Below the pieces are notes generated by a model, which saw only the letters and a program-made list of their open reading frames with translations, was not told where the DNA came from and searched no databases. A stretch of DNA of 64,000 nt from Stereocaulon alpinum (taxonomy: Eukaryota; Ascomycota; Lecanoromycetes; Lecanorales; Stereocaulaceae). Position numbers and translations under genes: made by a program. Of this stretch, positions 36,001 through 48,930 are shown one piece after another. The stretch lies in contig JAEUBA010000101.1 in NCBI GenBank assembly GCA_018257865.1, forward strand, positions 39,710 to 103,709. The letters are read 5' to 3'. The first letter of the stretch is position 1; every line of letters starts with the position of its first letter.

Positions 36001-37620
36001 GGATTGTGTGCTTTGTCTGTTCCTTGCGTGCACGGATTTTGTCAAGCTCCTCGATGAGATGCCTGCGCTGGGCCACAAAAGCGGTTCGTTCTTCCGGTAT
36101 GATGTCGTAGTGATGTAGTGCAAGATACTTGTCGAGGTTCAAAAGTTGTGCTTTCATATCATCTTCATTGCGTGCTGCTTGATGCTTTGATCGACTGCCT
36201 ATGTTATAGGCTTGCAAGCGAGCCCCGTTGTTAGCGCTTGCAAACGGCACCGAAGAAGTTGCCGCCTGTGTAAGATGGTTCCCAAAAGCATTCTGAGCAT
36301 TATTTAGTGATGATTGTGGATATGCGCCTGCTGTATACGTTTGTTCTTCGGCAGAAACAGCCGTGGCGCTGAGGGGCTCCATCACTAGGTTCAGTCCACT
36401 CCAGAAGGTACGATAGTTGTTGCCATTGAACGAGACCAGGGTAGTCCCATCCGGATACGTCCCCAAATGCATGACAGTTGTCAGCGTCTGCATTGGAGGA
36501 GCCACTAATGGCTGATTTCCTAATGCAATGTGATTGTATGGCACAGATGCTTGCATTGCATTGGCGAGAGCGACTTGCTGACCGTTCAATTTGTCGCCTT
36601 GGCCGGCTAAATAGCCACCGAGTTTCATAGAAGGGATGGGTTGTTCTTGAGCAGCCTGCACATATGGAGCCTTGATATCAAGGTTCCCTCCGTGTTGACC
36701 AGCCGTTGTAACCGGCGGCCGGTCGCGGACAAGGCCGTTAAGTGAGGCATAGTCAAACATTGGCGGCGGCGAGGATGGTCCAGCAGGGACGATGCGGCCG
36801 CCTGCTGTCACACGCTGATGCGGAGGAGAGGCATGCTGTTTCAAGAAGCGAAAGAAGCCGTCGTTTCGCTGCAGTGCAGAAGTCGCTGGCGGGGCAAATG
36901 GTTGATGAAGCGCCAGGTTTGCAGATGTCGACTCGGCAGACTTGAAAGCAGTGTGATGGCTGTATTCATTGCTTCCACGCGAGATATTCGACATGTCTGA
37001 TAGACCGCGAGAGCGAGTGGGCAGTCGACGAGTTGTAGCCGCTCCCATGTGTTGAAATATGTTTTCTGTGAGGTTTACTATTAGCCAATGTTGAGAGAAA
37101 TCATACAAGGCGATATAGATGCATCGCCGTGGCACTTACGTGCAATAGCCTCAGGCTTGACACGTAGCATTACAGGCACTGCACTCTGCGTCTCTCTCAA
37201 TCTAAGTAAAGTCTCGATAGAGTAAACCCTCCCCACTGTCTGACGTGCGGCTGTACAAGTGGAGTGACGAGCTTGACTGAATCGCGCTTCATCAGATGGA
37301 ACTGGTCGTGGTGGAGGAGTCACATTCTGATCTCGTTGAGGCATAGCCGGAGCTGGATGATGTTGGAGTACATCTTGTTTTGACTGCCGTTGAACCCAGT
37401 CCACTACCGAAGACGTATTGGGTGGGTTGTTCTCGGAAGATACTTGCAAGTCACGGGAACAAGACATGTTCTCAGTAGTGTCGAGCACGTTGTGCAGCTG
37501 GGTTCGAAGCAGTTGGGAGGTTGCGTCCGTCAGTGAGTACGCAGGGGTCTCTAGGCCAGAGTCAATAGTCTGAAAGCCTACTGGGGAGCGGAGATTCATC
37601 CAGCTCCCCAAGGAGGACAT
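33016..37620 (-). CDS. Large disordered protein with an eIF4E-binding-like motif
   Basis: 1495 aa from three exons: 37620-37140, 37077-33858 and 33802-33016. Intron 1 (62 nt) is GT-AG. Intron 2 (55 nt) has a GC donor (AG|GCAAGT), a TGCTAAC branch site and CAG acceptor; no GT donor here keeps the frame. Residues 133-139 read YSIETLL, which fits the YxxxxL-phi motif used by 4E-BP, 4E-T, Eap1 and Caf20 to bind eIF4E, followed by RLRETQSAVPVMLR. The rest is low complexity, with a charged, probably helical segment (LIEELDKIRARKEQ) and two DKPQDI repeats. I do not recognise a catalytic domain. A role as a translation repressor or mRNA-granule factor is inference from one short motif. It diverges from TBF1. 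Confidence 0.75.
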
Positions 37621-38757
37621 GATAACGATTAGAGTGTGCAAATATATAGTAGGCTGGTTGAGATGTGGGCTTTGAATGCGGTGGATGTCTACAATAGCAG
37701 TAGAAGTGAACTCACTTCGACCAAAACAATCCGAAGTATTGTTCAAAGCGATGTTAGCGCCTAGTTGTTAGCTTAGCCGTTCGAGCTGTGAGCGAGTGAA
37801 TGATACAGGTACCAGGCAAGGGTCGGAAAAGATGAAATTGCCGATCGTGATGAAGATGAAAGCAATGATGGTTGAAGCTACAAAGTATTTCAGAATAACA
37901 TAGGAACAATAATCGAGGCAAGTGCGACCCTGCTCTTTCCCCTTAGAGGCAGCGGGGGAACTTCCTGCTCTGACGCTTCAACATTGGCAGGCGCTTCATA
38001 GCTCCTGAAGCTATGCATGCTTTTGTCCGCAAAGTAATCCATGTTTTAGAAGAAATCATTTGCTCTTATAGGGAGCCATCCCACCTTGTGCGAGCTCAGA
38101 GAGCCCATGTGTATCAGTGCTTCCCGTGAACGCATTATGCTTGATGTTCGAACCTCCATGGTGATCACTCCGTCTGTGTGTGTTCCAGAGAGCGAATTGC
38201 TACGAGCTTGGTCTTCACGGCCCAGTATAAGATAGCCAGCGCAGGTTTCATAGCAGGCTCAGAGGGCATAGGCCCTAGGAGGTGATATTCGAGACAACCA
38301 CCCTCTTCCAGATAGACACTCTTGTATTACCATTGGTCATGCACTCTTCAGCTTCGAAACTTGTTTAATAAGCGATTTGTGTCAGTTTCTGTTGTAGGTT
38401 GTTGACTCAAAGCTAGGGGAACGCCTCCAACGAGACCATCAGCAGTTCCATCGTCCAGTCCACTTGTCTCTAGGTTGCCGTGGCTTGGGTATCCTAGGTT
38501 TCTTTTCAAGCATCAATGAGGGACACAAAGGTTCCGAGCAGTGGGCTTTGGCACGTCGTTTTCTGTATCTTGGAGTAAGGTGTTGTCTATTGTGGAACGA
38601 GAACGCGCCGGGTGTTGTACACTTTCAGGCCAAGCAACCGGGCCGAAGATGATCCGGTGGACATAGTTCTAGGGTTGTGACCTCCATCTCTCATGGTCTG
38701 GCTTCGAATCCATCTTTAGACGAAGACAACAATATCAACAGAAAGAAGCGCATTACA
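37621..38757. promoter_or_regulatory. Divergent 5' region between the eIF4E-motif gene and TBF1
   Basis: 1.1 kb with no convincing gene, lying between two start codons that point away from each other, so both promoters should be here. No specific site is claimed. Confidence 0.45.
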
Positions 38758-41724
38758 ATGCCTACCAGGCGGCAGCAAGCTGTGGCAGCCAAGAGTGGGC
38801 CTGCGAGTGCAATAGGAGATGGCGATTCAACCCGACACGGTGAGCTCAGACATCCTTCCTTTTACTCATGCATGGCAGTCTGAAGCATTACTACACTTTG
38901 ACAAAGATGTATAGCGCATAGCTTGTGGCCAATCAAGACGATGACCTTCTATCTTATACTCTTCACTCGTGTTCACTGGGCTAACTGAACGTCTCGCGCC
39001 TGCGTTTAGGAGACTCTATGACAGCAACCCCTACTATGACATCCAACGCATCTGGCGCAAAAGGTATGGAGACAATTGGGAGCAGGTTACGCAAGAGACG
39101 CCGTACAGACTCGTTTCCTACGGAGGAAGTCTCTCCAGCACCCAAGCGGACGCAAGCTAGGAAGGTTAGTGGAGCATCGAGCAAGCAAAGCGAACCTCCA
39201 GCTCCCTTTCACGCCGCATACTCTACTCCTATCGTCAAATCCAAAACCCGACAAGTGAAATCTCCTCAGACTGCCGCTGAGTCTCAATACGGTTCACAAA
39301 CGGACGGCATACCCAAGCAAGCGAAGAGCTCCGACAATACCCACCAAGATTCAAGCTCTGCCGCACTACCGTCAATGTCTAGAGATCCTCATGCAGCGGA
39401 TTTTAATAGAGTTTTTGGTATTGTCGATCACGGAGAGACGGCGGACGGTCAGAACGTCTCTCAAGGCTACGACGCAATGGGCACAGTCGATACGGAGAGT
39501 TTCCACCAGCTTGGAGCGAATCTTCACCTCAAGATACAGAGTCTTCCGATTCTCGATAATCTAGTAAGGTTCCGTCCTGCCACAGTGCACGGCAGCCACT
39601 AACATATGTAGGCAACGCAAATTCTAAACACGCTAGCCAAATCAACATACCGCGAGATTCTCGCTATAGCCACGGAGCCCGATTCGGACGCTGGACAGGC
39701 TTACGCTACGCTTAAATCTCTATTTGATCACACGAAGAAGGTCTACTCAGTTCAGGAGCCCTTCCTGAACCCCCAAGAACTTGGGTTGGTAGAAAATGCT
39801 CATCGGGAGACCATCAAGAAAGCGAACATGGCGACGTTCGTATCTAGTGTTTTCGGCAGTCAAGACGTTGGTTTCTATCATCTGAATGAGAACTTTCTTG
39901 ACACGTTCATTGCGGATGGTAATCGGATGTTGAAGAATCAAGCACAGTTGTTCTTAGACTTAAAGACGCAGGCGTACATATCAGCTATCGCGAACGGAGA
40001 TCGTAGTAGGGAAGAGATCCTGGATGACCTCTTTCCTTATGACCTGGAAGACCGCTTGTTGAAACGAAGACATGGCGCCAAGCAGCTTTCTCCAAGCGAA
40101 GCAGATTTCATGCAGCGCGCTCGCAACCGACGCAAAGCACTGCTAGAGGAGGCTTCTACAGAGGAGGCGACCAAGGCATTACCCGAGAAATATGTCTGGG
40201 AGGATTTTCTGAAAGACGTCAGCACGTATGTGGCCAAAAATTTTGAGGCCATTGCTGGAATACCTGTAAGCTGCAGCAGGAACCTGCATTGACGCATTGC
40301 TGACCCCAGTTAAGGCTCCGAAAATGCCACGTCCAGGGCGTGCCTCGAGCAACTTCGCCACGGATCAAAAACAACAGCCTCAAGGACAACAGCCTCGTGG
40401 ACAACGGCGCCCAAACCAAACACAATTTCTTCCGCAGACACCGCAAGTGCAGCATGGAATCCATTTGGATATAATGCAGCCTTCAAATCATGCAGCCGGT
40501 CCCCATGGCACTCCAGCCTCTGGCTCCACCGATGACATTGCTGTAAACGCAGCTCGTGCGGCCGATTATGCCATGCAGGACTTTGGTGATAGTCATGGAG
40601 TCCTATTACCTCAACAGCCTTCGCAATACAACCAACCACCGATGGAAGCCCAGCACTCAGAGTCGTCGCAAAACCCACAGCCGCAAAATAACCGTGAGAT
40701 TCGATATCATTTTGAGAACAAGCTCCATCCCAATGTCCCGGCTCCTCCACCTCCTTCCTACTTCCAGCACATCCAGTATCAGCCATCCCAGCAAATGCAG
40801 CAGCAATGGCAGGGTCAAATGGGCATTGGTCAATTACACCAATCTTATAGCGACCAACAACTCATCCCGAACCCGGCACAGTCAGCGCCAACGCAAGTCC
40901 TGTACGAGCGAGCTCGACAAGCCGCAACGGCAAAGGCTTCACCAAGCAGTCGTCGTGCTGGAACCCCAAGTCAACGACGGCCTTGGACTACTGACGAGGA
41001 GAATTCACTCATGGCAGGTCTTGATCGCGTCAAAGGCCCTCATTGGAGTCAAATTCTTGCGATGTTCGGCCCAGGTGGTACCATCAATGAGGTGCTCAAA
41101 GACCGCAATCAAGTCCAGCTCAAAGACAAAGCGCGCAACCTCAAGCTTTTCTTTCTGAAAAGCGGTATCGAGGTTCCATATTACCTTCAATTCGTCACCG
41201 GCGAACTCAAGACAAGGGCGCCGGGTCAAGCGGCCAAGAATGAAGCAAAAGAAAAAGCTACCAGCGATGAGGACCGTGCTCATATTGAAGGCGTAATCGC
41301 CCTTGCCGGAGGCTCGATGCAGGAAGTCGACCAAGTTATGACCGGAGTCGAGGGTCGGGACGAACGATCACACAACGGCGTTGTTCCTACCGCAGATATG
41401 GGCAGCGGCAACCGTCTGACCGGCGGAAAGGGAATGGAGAACGCCATCGGAATGGAGAACGCTATCGACCCAGACATCAAAGACGTTATAGCCAATGGAG
41501 TCAGCAATGTCCCATCAAGCACTGACGGTCCTACGGACGGTGTCGGAGAAATCCTCACGCCGGGCTCCCAAGGACTGCAACAATTACATGACACGCCACA
41601 ATTTGACGGTAATACCCTGAATGGGCACTCTAACAGACCAGTATCTATTGAAACGCAGCTGCAGGCGGCGGCCAGGGGCATGGCATCCGCCTCGCCGCAC
41701 GTCGACCCAGCCCTCTCTCTCTAA
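38758..41724 (+). CDS. TBF1: Telobox Myb protein TBF1 (TTAGGG-repeat binding factor)
   Basis: Tbf1-type proteins bind TTAGGG-like DNA at subtelomeres and promoters. Four exons (38758-38839, 39010-39563, 39612-40265, 40315-41724; introns 170, 48 and 49 nt) give 899 aa. Residues about 190-430 correspond to the TRF/Tbf1 homology region (NLHLKIQSLPILDNL through YVWEDFLKDVSTYVAKNFEAIAGIP). A Gln/Pro-rich stretch follows. The Myb/SANT telobox domain is near 652-710: RRPWTTDEENSLMAGLDRVK, then KDRNQVQLKDKARNLKLFFL, including the VQLKDKARN signature. Exon 4 must start at 40315 after TTAAG; the nearer CAG acceptor at 40309 would shift the frame. The family call is firm; the N-terminal exon is the weakest part. 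Confidence 0.88.
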
Positions 41725-42571
41725 GCCTGGTTACCAGTTGGAGGGAATGATTGGTATGGCTTTACTGTTGGCAAGCAACTTTTACAAAGCCCTCAGAAGC
41801 AAGGATCCCCACATTTGGCGCCTGATAATCCATGTTACGTCTAGTAAGCACTTCTTTCCATTCGATATGTATTACTGTATTCTTATATCACTTCTCGGAC
41901 GTCCTTGTTTTGCAAGACATGATGCCTTAGATGTTTTATGCACATCGTCATGGAAGGTGTGGCCCTGCTTCTTCACATTGGCTGTAGATCATAGACAAAA
42001 GCCAACTCGGCGGTACCGATGACACATACGTCAGTCTTGCATGTCAACTTGTATCTAGCTTATGCATTCATTTCAGATGCTTTATTCACCGGTTCATTTT
42101 GAGGATCTGCCTCTACAAAGAGTCGTTGCAACAAATGAGAAGGTTGCAACACCGAGTGCGAGTTGAACACGCATGGCTATAGTATTGTAGTAGGACAATA
42201 TCCTCAATAATATCTCAGATAGTGCAGTGGTCAGCATGTCAGGCATCAAAAATGTACGTAAGTACGCCTGCAAGGGTGCTAAGCTGTCATATGAGTCCGG
42301 GGAACACCCTACCACCCCTGATGACTTGAGACTTCAACTCCATTCTGAGTCCGAGCATTTTCCCACTAGCTTTTTGCACTTCCTGGATGTCGAGACAGCA
42401 CTAGCGTTCCACAGTCATGATTCAAATTACACCCTAGTAGCATTACAACCTCAAAGCGTAGCACGCCTGCAAACATAGTAGGATCGTCATTATGATAGTA
42501 CGTTCAAACATCCCCAACTCCCGAAGCCAGATTTCACGAAATCCCCAAACAACTAGCTCAAGATCCGTCAT
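41725..42571. other. Convergent 3' region between TBF1 and PRMT5
   Basis: 850 bp with no convincing gene; short frames such as 42227-42478 have no family features. It should contain both 3' ends. Confidence 0.45.
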
Positions 42572-45402
42572 TCACATCATACATCCGCCGCTCTTCGAGC
42601 TCCCCACTTCACTAACACCCAGCCTAACTCTCCTCTTCTCGCCACTACCAATCCCACCCATGAGATTCGACCACGCTTCAACCGTCCATTCATACCAGAC
42701 CTTTCTATTGTCCGTAGCGCGGAATATGGAGACGGTAAGGGTAGAGGCGTCGGGAGTGTAGAGCGGAGTCTGTGGTGGGAAGTAAGTGCCATTAAGGAGC
42801 CAAGCAAGCGGTGGGAACCGATAATTAAGAGGAAAGGAAGCTTACCTTCAATGGAAAGAATATCGGAAACCAGCTCATCATACCAGGACTCTTCTCCTCC
42901 ATAGTAAGCGGATTAGTACTCAATTCGACACCAGGATAAAGCACAGCCTCGAAGTAGCCAGCCAGTCCATGACACACAGCTCGATCACGTAGATTAAACG
43001 TAAGACGTGCATGGCGCGTGTTGTGAAGATTGGTCGAAGAAGCGGGAAGAGCGGTCATTGGACCATGGGAGAACGACCAGGTTTCGAGAACATTTGGTAC
43101 GGGCGTGGGTACTGAGTCTGAAGTACTTGAGCGGGAAGTAGATGGTCGTGAGGTGGTGGAAAGATAGTCGATAGCGTGAAGCATTACCACATATGGGGTA
43201 TGAGGTGCATCAGGATCGGTCAGAGCGCGAGCAGCAATGTCGGTATGTAGCTTAGGTGCGGCGATGGGCGTGAGGTAGGCGCTGTAGGAGCATGGAATTG
43301 AGATGCCGTGAATGGGGTTGAGAAGTGGTAGAATGCCATCGAGGCACTCCGGCGAAAGCTCATTGTCGGCAAACGAGCCAAGTAGTTCCGAAACAAGGAT
43401 ATCGATAGGGCCATGAGTTGAAGCTTGTGGCTCTGTCGGGGCTGCTGAGCTGGACGCCAAATTCGCATTCGAGCTTTTTTCTTCATCGTGACGAAGAGGC
43501 CATTGTCCAGTATAGCCTGAGCGCTGATGAACAGCCTCCCGCAACGGGCCTTTCCAAGACCGCATATCTGATTTCATCAGATTAACGCGGTTAGCCCAGG
43601 TCTCTTCATTGTGCCGTTGTAGTAACACAAAAGCATTAGGGTTCTTCTCCACAGCCCACAGTTCAATTGGTACGCCAGTAGCGTCGCTAGCTTGCAAGGC
43701 TCTTGTGACCAACGGGCCCCGACCAGCACCAACGACAGCAACCACAATTCGGCCATCAGAGCCCGAGGCCCGCTTGCCTTGGTCCCGCCAGTCAATCAGT
43801 GCTTGTTGGATAGCTTTCAAGTACTGGTCATACTTGATTGGGTCTTTCTCGAAAACTTCGTAGGTAATACTTTCCAGGTTGTCAGTCAATGGTTGCAGAG
43901 GCGCCTGGAGATAATCCTGGTAACCAGCACCAAATCGCTCCAGTATCGTCCTAGGAGGCTGATGGCTTTGAAGGTATCTCAAGTAGTTGAGATGAGGTGT
44001 AGGATCTGTCACGGTTTTCGTGGACTTCTTGCTACCTTCGCGCTGGAGTTGAGAAGCCTCAGCAGGCGTAGGCGACGGGGGATCGGCTGCTTCACGGGGC
44101 GACAAAACGCCGTCTGCGGCAGAGACAATGGTTTCAGGCGTGTCGAAGCCAGGTATAGGACCAACATCACAGAGTAGAAGCCATGGAGGGTTTCGAATGC
44201 GCATGTACTTGGTAAGTAGCGCTTGATGGTTGTGCGTGAACGCTGGGTATCCAGACGCATTCTTGAAGAATGCCTTCTTGGTAATGGACAAAAGGCGTAG
44301 GGGCTCAGAGTGCCATCTCGAGCTCACACTAAGAGGCGGAAGATGTGACGGAATTGAAAGAGCTGCAAGATGAAGGGTTAGCCCAACTGTAACACTCATC
44401 ATGTATATTTCCATAGGAGACAACAGGGAGAGTACCTCAAGGAACATTGCCCTAGTCGTTGTAATACTATAGCGTTCTCATCCAGCCGTTGCCTCAGAAT
44501 ATACACTGCAATGAGATTTCACACGTGGAGGTATTCAAGAAAGATGCGACTCAGTTTCTTACCTACGGAAAGCCTATTGCTGTATTTACACAGTGTCCTA
44601 ATGATGTTCCAAGCGTCCCAAGTGCCAAAGAAGTCAAACCTTGCCGGCTTCTTGCGCGAGAGAACGACTGTTCCCCCATCTTCATTTTCTTCCAACTCCT
44701 CCATGGAGTTCTTCTGTGAGCCATTGTCGGATAAGCCCAAGTATTTTCGTCGTGTGCTCTCAGCTAGACTTCCCAGAACCTCGTCACTGTCTTGTTCGGG
44801 ATTGTCCATCATGGGGAGCGAAACAGACATCTGAATATAGTTTCCGATATTCAAAGCCTCCTGCACAGCATAGGCATACTGGGTGAGACCTTCCCCATGG
44901 AGCTTACCGTGATGCAGCTTTGGACTTGGCAGTATAATGTTCCCAATTCCGCAAAAGGCGGCGTATGCCACCTCCAGCTCGAGAACCTGCCGTGATACAT
45001 TATAAATCGCAGGGTCAGGCGAACACAGGTCCAACCATGGGCTGACCACCGCCAGCAATTGGGATATGGTTTCGCCTGGCGCCAACGGTGTGTCGAACGG
45101 CGAGAAAGAAGATATGACGGGTACTGGTATACTTCTGGTAGGGTGGGATTCTAGCTCGTTGAGATAGTTCGAAAGTAGGGTCATCACGCGACTATGGAAA
45201 TGAGGAGTTGTAATGGGAGTTGTTAGCATGTCATACTAAGAATTGATTAGCCTAGGCACTGTCGGTTTTGCGGCCTAGAGCAGCTCACATTACAATCTTG
45301 AGCTTGACGAAGCAGCTCGGGAGTAATACGTGTTCGATCACTCTCATGCTGGCCTATGTAAAATGTAGGCATGTATTCGTCAGGCGAGGCCGTGAAATCC
45401 AT
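42572..45402 (-). CDS. PRMT5: Protein arginine methyltransferase 5 (type II, Skb1/Hsl7 family)
   Basis: PRMT5 makes symmetric dimethylarginine on Sm proteins, histones and other targets. Exons 45402-45289, 45235-44563, 44362-42846 and 42769-42572 (introns 53, 200 and 76 nt) give 833 aa. The N-terminal TIM-barrel part has YDMLTTPITTPHFHSRV and TWDAWNIIRTLCKY. The catalytic domain has YEVFEKDPIKY (Phe near 433, equivalent to human F327 that sets symmetric specificity), the SAM-binding VAVVGAGRGPLV, AVEKNPNA, and the double-E loop SELLGSFADNELSPECLDG (Glu near 588 and 597). A Ser/Ala-rich insert of about 45 residues sits before the double-E loop. The last exon carries the family end VSIFRATDNRKVWYEW. 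All key residues are present. It diverges from PRP43 across 293 bp. Confidence 0.95.
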
Positions 45403-45695
45403 GTTGCTGGCTGAGACGAGTGACCTAGATAGACAAGACGTTGCTCCTCAATGATAAACCGACATCGCTACAGGCGTGCAAAAGGACAAGACTAGGGGAG
45501 AATGAGAAGCCATTAAACGAAGGTGTTTCAAGGGGAGAGAGGGGAGAGAGATGGCACGCCTTGCGCTTTCCAGACCCTTGCCCTGCATATAGACGAATTG
45601 GGACTAGCCGATATCGAATCTAGCCCTACAGAAAATTGAAGGCCGTCACTTCCAAAGTTACAGTCACTACTAGGCCTCACCGCTCATAAGGAAAG
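45403..45695. promoter_or_regulatory. Short divergent promoter shared by PRMT5 and PRP43
   Basis: Only 293 bp separate the two start codons, so core promoters and 5' leaders of both genes must fit here. No TATA box is obvious. Confidence 0.5.
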
Positions 45696-48446
45696 ATGGA
45701 TCGCCGGTCAGGTTCCCAGGAGCATGGTCGCTCCAAGCGCCGAAAAACGGTGGACATGGACTCGAGAACGGATCCTCTCCTCGCAGACATGAAGGAAGCA
45801 TCACCAATTTCACCAGAATCATCAGATGACGAGGGGGGCGTGAAACTCGAGGGCTACTATAATAAGCCTGCTACTCTGGCGCAAGGAACGAGGGTCAAGC
45901 AGGAGAAAGAGAATGCCAACGTCATATCAGGACCTTTACAGGGCCATGATAAATTTGGATCAAGCACCAAAAAGCGCCAAAGGGAAGAGGAAGAGCACGA
46001 CTCAAAACCAAATCTCTACTTAGCACATCAAGATGAGAAACCCACGAAGAAGGAGAGCGATCCCAAGTCGAATCCATATCTGGCTCATATGTACGAAGAA
46101 GAGGAAGACGAAGAACAAGGCTATAACGGGTATAGCAACGGCTACGGAAGGGCTCTAAACAGAACGAACGGATTGTCAAATGCTTCGACTTTGGCAAGAC
46201 TTCCTAGGCATAAGACGACTGCGGCGATGGCCAAGAAAGCTGAAGATGGTCCCAACAATCCGTTCAGCGGGAAGCCGTTGTCCACACAGTATTTCAATAT
46301 CCTCAGGACGAGGCGGAACTTGCCAGTCCACCAGCAAAGGTGAGTTCAAGATAGGTATGGCATAACATTATACGCTCTAATACTCTACTCAGGGACGAGT
46401 TCCTTAAAATGTATCAGAAGTCTCAGTTTCTAGTCTTTGTAGGAGAGACGGGCTCAGGAAAGACTACACAGATCCCTCAATTCATCTTGTTCGACGATCA
46501 ACCGCATATACAACATAAGCTTGTGGCCTGTACACAGCCTCGACGAGTCGCAGCTATGTCGGTAGCGCAACGTGTAGCGAACGAGATGGACGTCAATTTG
46601 GGGGACGAGGTGGGATACAGCATCCGATTCGAGGATGTCACGAGCCAGAAGACTATACTCAAGTACATGACCGATGGTATGCTGCTTCGGGAAGCCATGC
46701 ACGATAACAACTTGCAGCGGTACAGCACAATAATCCTGGATGAGGCTCACGAACGTACACTTGCCACAGACACCTTAATGGGGCTGCTGAAAGAGGTCGC
46801 ACAGCGGAGACCAGACTTGAAGATCGTCATCATGTCTGCGACTCTGGATGCGCAGAAGTTTCAGAGCTACTTCAACGATGCGCCTTTACTCGCTGTACCC
46901 GGTCGTACGCATCCCGTGCAGATATTCTACACACCAGAACCCGAAAGGGACTACGTCGAGGCGTCGCTGAGGACGGTTCTACAGATACATGCTGGCGAGC
47001 CTGAAGGAGACATCCTGCTTTTCCTTACTGGAGAGGAGGAAATTGAAGATGCATGCCGGAAGATCAATCTTGAAGCAGATGAGCTGGTCAGGGAGGCTGA
47101 TGCTGGTCCACTAAAGGTCTACCCTCTATACGGAACGTTACCTCCCCAACAGCAGCAACGCATCTTCGACCCCGCACCTCCACCGAGAAAGCCAGGTGGC
47201 GCGCCTGGCAGAAAGTGCATTGTTTCCACCAATATCGCCGAAACATCGCTTACTATTGATGGCATTGTCTACGTCGTTGATCCGGGCTTCAGCAAGCAAA
47301 AAGTCTACAACCCTCGGATCCGCGTCGAGTCTTTACTCGTGTCTCCCATCTCAAAAGCATCAGCGCAACAGCGCGCTGGTCGAGCTGGTCGAACGCGACC
47401 TGGGAAGTGTTTCAGGTTATACACCGAAGCCGCCTTCAAGAAAGAGCTCATTGAAACTACTTATCCTGAAGTCCTTCGCTCCAATCTCTCATCCACGGTT
47501 CTTGACCTTAAGAAACTTGGTATTGACGACCTTGTCCACTTCGATCTTATGGACCCTCCTGCACCGGAGACACTAATGCGCGCCTTGGAAGAGCTCAATT
47601 ACCTGGCTTGCCTCGATGATGATGGAAATCTTACTCACCTTGGCAAGCTCGCCTCCGAATTCCCTCTAGATCCAACCCTGGCCGTGATGCTCATTTCCTC
47701 TCCCGAGTTTTACTGTTCGAACGAGATCCTCTCGCTTACAGCTCTCCTTTCGGTTCCTCAGATCTTCGTTCGCCCCGCTTCAGCCCGCAAGCGTGCCGAT
47801 GAAATGAAAGCACTCTTTGCTCACCCAGATGGCGACCATCTGACTATGCTGAATGTATACCATGCCTTTAAATCACCAGACGCGCAAGCCAATCCCAAGC
47901 AATGGTGTCATGACCACTTCCTCTCCCTCCGAGCTCTTCAGTCTGCCGACAATGTCCGTCTACAGCTTCGTCGTATCATGGAGCGAGAGGAGCTTGAGCT
48001 AGTCAGTGTACCTTTCGAGCATAAGGACTACTACACCAATATCCGACGAGCGCTAGTTGCCGGCTTCTTCATGCAGGTGGCAAAGAAAGAGGGGAACAGC
48101 AAGACGTACGTGACCGTGAAGGACAACCAAAACGTGCTACTCCATCCAAGTACAGTACTACAGCAAGAGAGCGAGTGGTTGGTGTATAACGAGTTTGTGT
48201 TAACGACGAAGAACTACATCCGGACAGTCACCAGCGTCAAGGCGGAATGGCTACTGGTACGCATCTTTTTTAGCCTTTGCATTGAAAGATTATGCTAACA
48301 CGTTCAAGGATATTGCGCCAACATATTACGATATCACTACGTTCGGAAAGGGCGAGGTGAAGAACTCACTGCAGCGGACTATAGAGAAGATTAGGAGGAA
48401 GGAGGCTACGAAAGGGCCAGGACGACCAAAAACAAATGCTCGTTAG
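45696..48446 (+). CDS. PRP43: DEAH-box RNA helicase Prp43 (DHX15)
   Basis: Prp43 releases the intron lariat and disassembles the spliceosome, and also acts in ribosome biogenesis; G-patch proteins activate it. Exons 45696-46339, 46393-48256 and 48309-48446 (introns 53 and 52 nt) give 881 aa. The helicase begins LPVHQQRDEFLKMY, with motif I GETGSGKTTQIP near 231, TQPRRVAA, DEAHERTLATD near 330, SATLD and QRAGRAGR. The ratchet and OB parts follow (CSNEILSLTALLSVPQIFVRP, CHDHFLSLRALQSADNVRLQL). The end DIAPTYYDITTF separates it from Prp2, Prp16 and Prp22. The N-terminus of about 215 residues is long, acidic and low complexity, with two NxYLAH repeats; yeast Prp43 is shorter there. All catalytic motifs are intact. 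Confidence 0.95.
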
Positions 48447-48930
48447 ACTACACATAGACGGAAAGCATTGACATGCGAGATGAGGTCCCAATGTATTATA
48501 GCATAGGCGCATTCCATGAGTGCTCAAAGATCGAGCAAACAAGCATATTGCAAGCAGCTGTTCGAGCATCTGCAACGACTATTTGACTTTTCAATCAAGT
48601 GCGTATTTCTATTCTGATATCCAATGTTCACAGCTCAGGGTCGGAGAAACATTCACAGTGTTCTGGAAGCCTGCACAGGCGCTTTGTCAAATCTGACTTT
48701 GGGGACTCTTGAGTGTCAGAGCCATCGACCACCCAGCCAAATTGAGGACTATACTGTTGGTGTTGCTTCGATGCATGGCGGCCCCACAAAGGCAGTGTCC
48801 ACATATTTATCAATCACGTTCCAGCACAGCCTTTCATAGAACTGTACGGGCTCCCCAAAGGCACACTGACCACTAAGAAGCCCACCGTATATGCCGCTAA
48901 ATCGAACCGAGAACCGAAATGCCTCATACT
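48447..48930. other. Convergent 3' region between PRP43 and TMA46
   Basis: About 480 bp; no gene seen. It holds the 3' ends of both genes. Confidence 0.5.
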
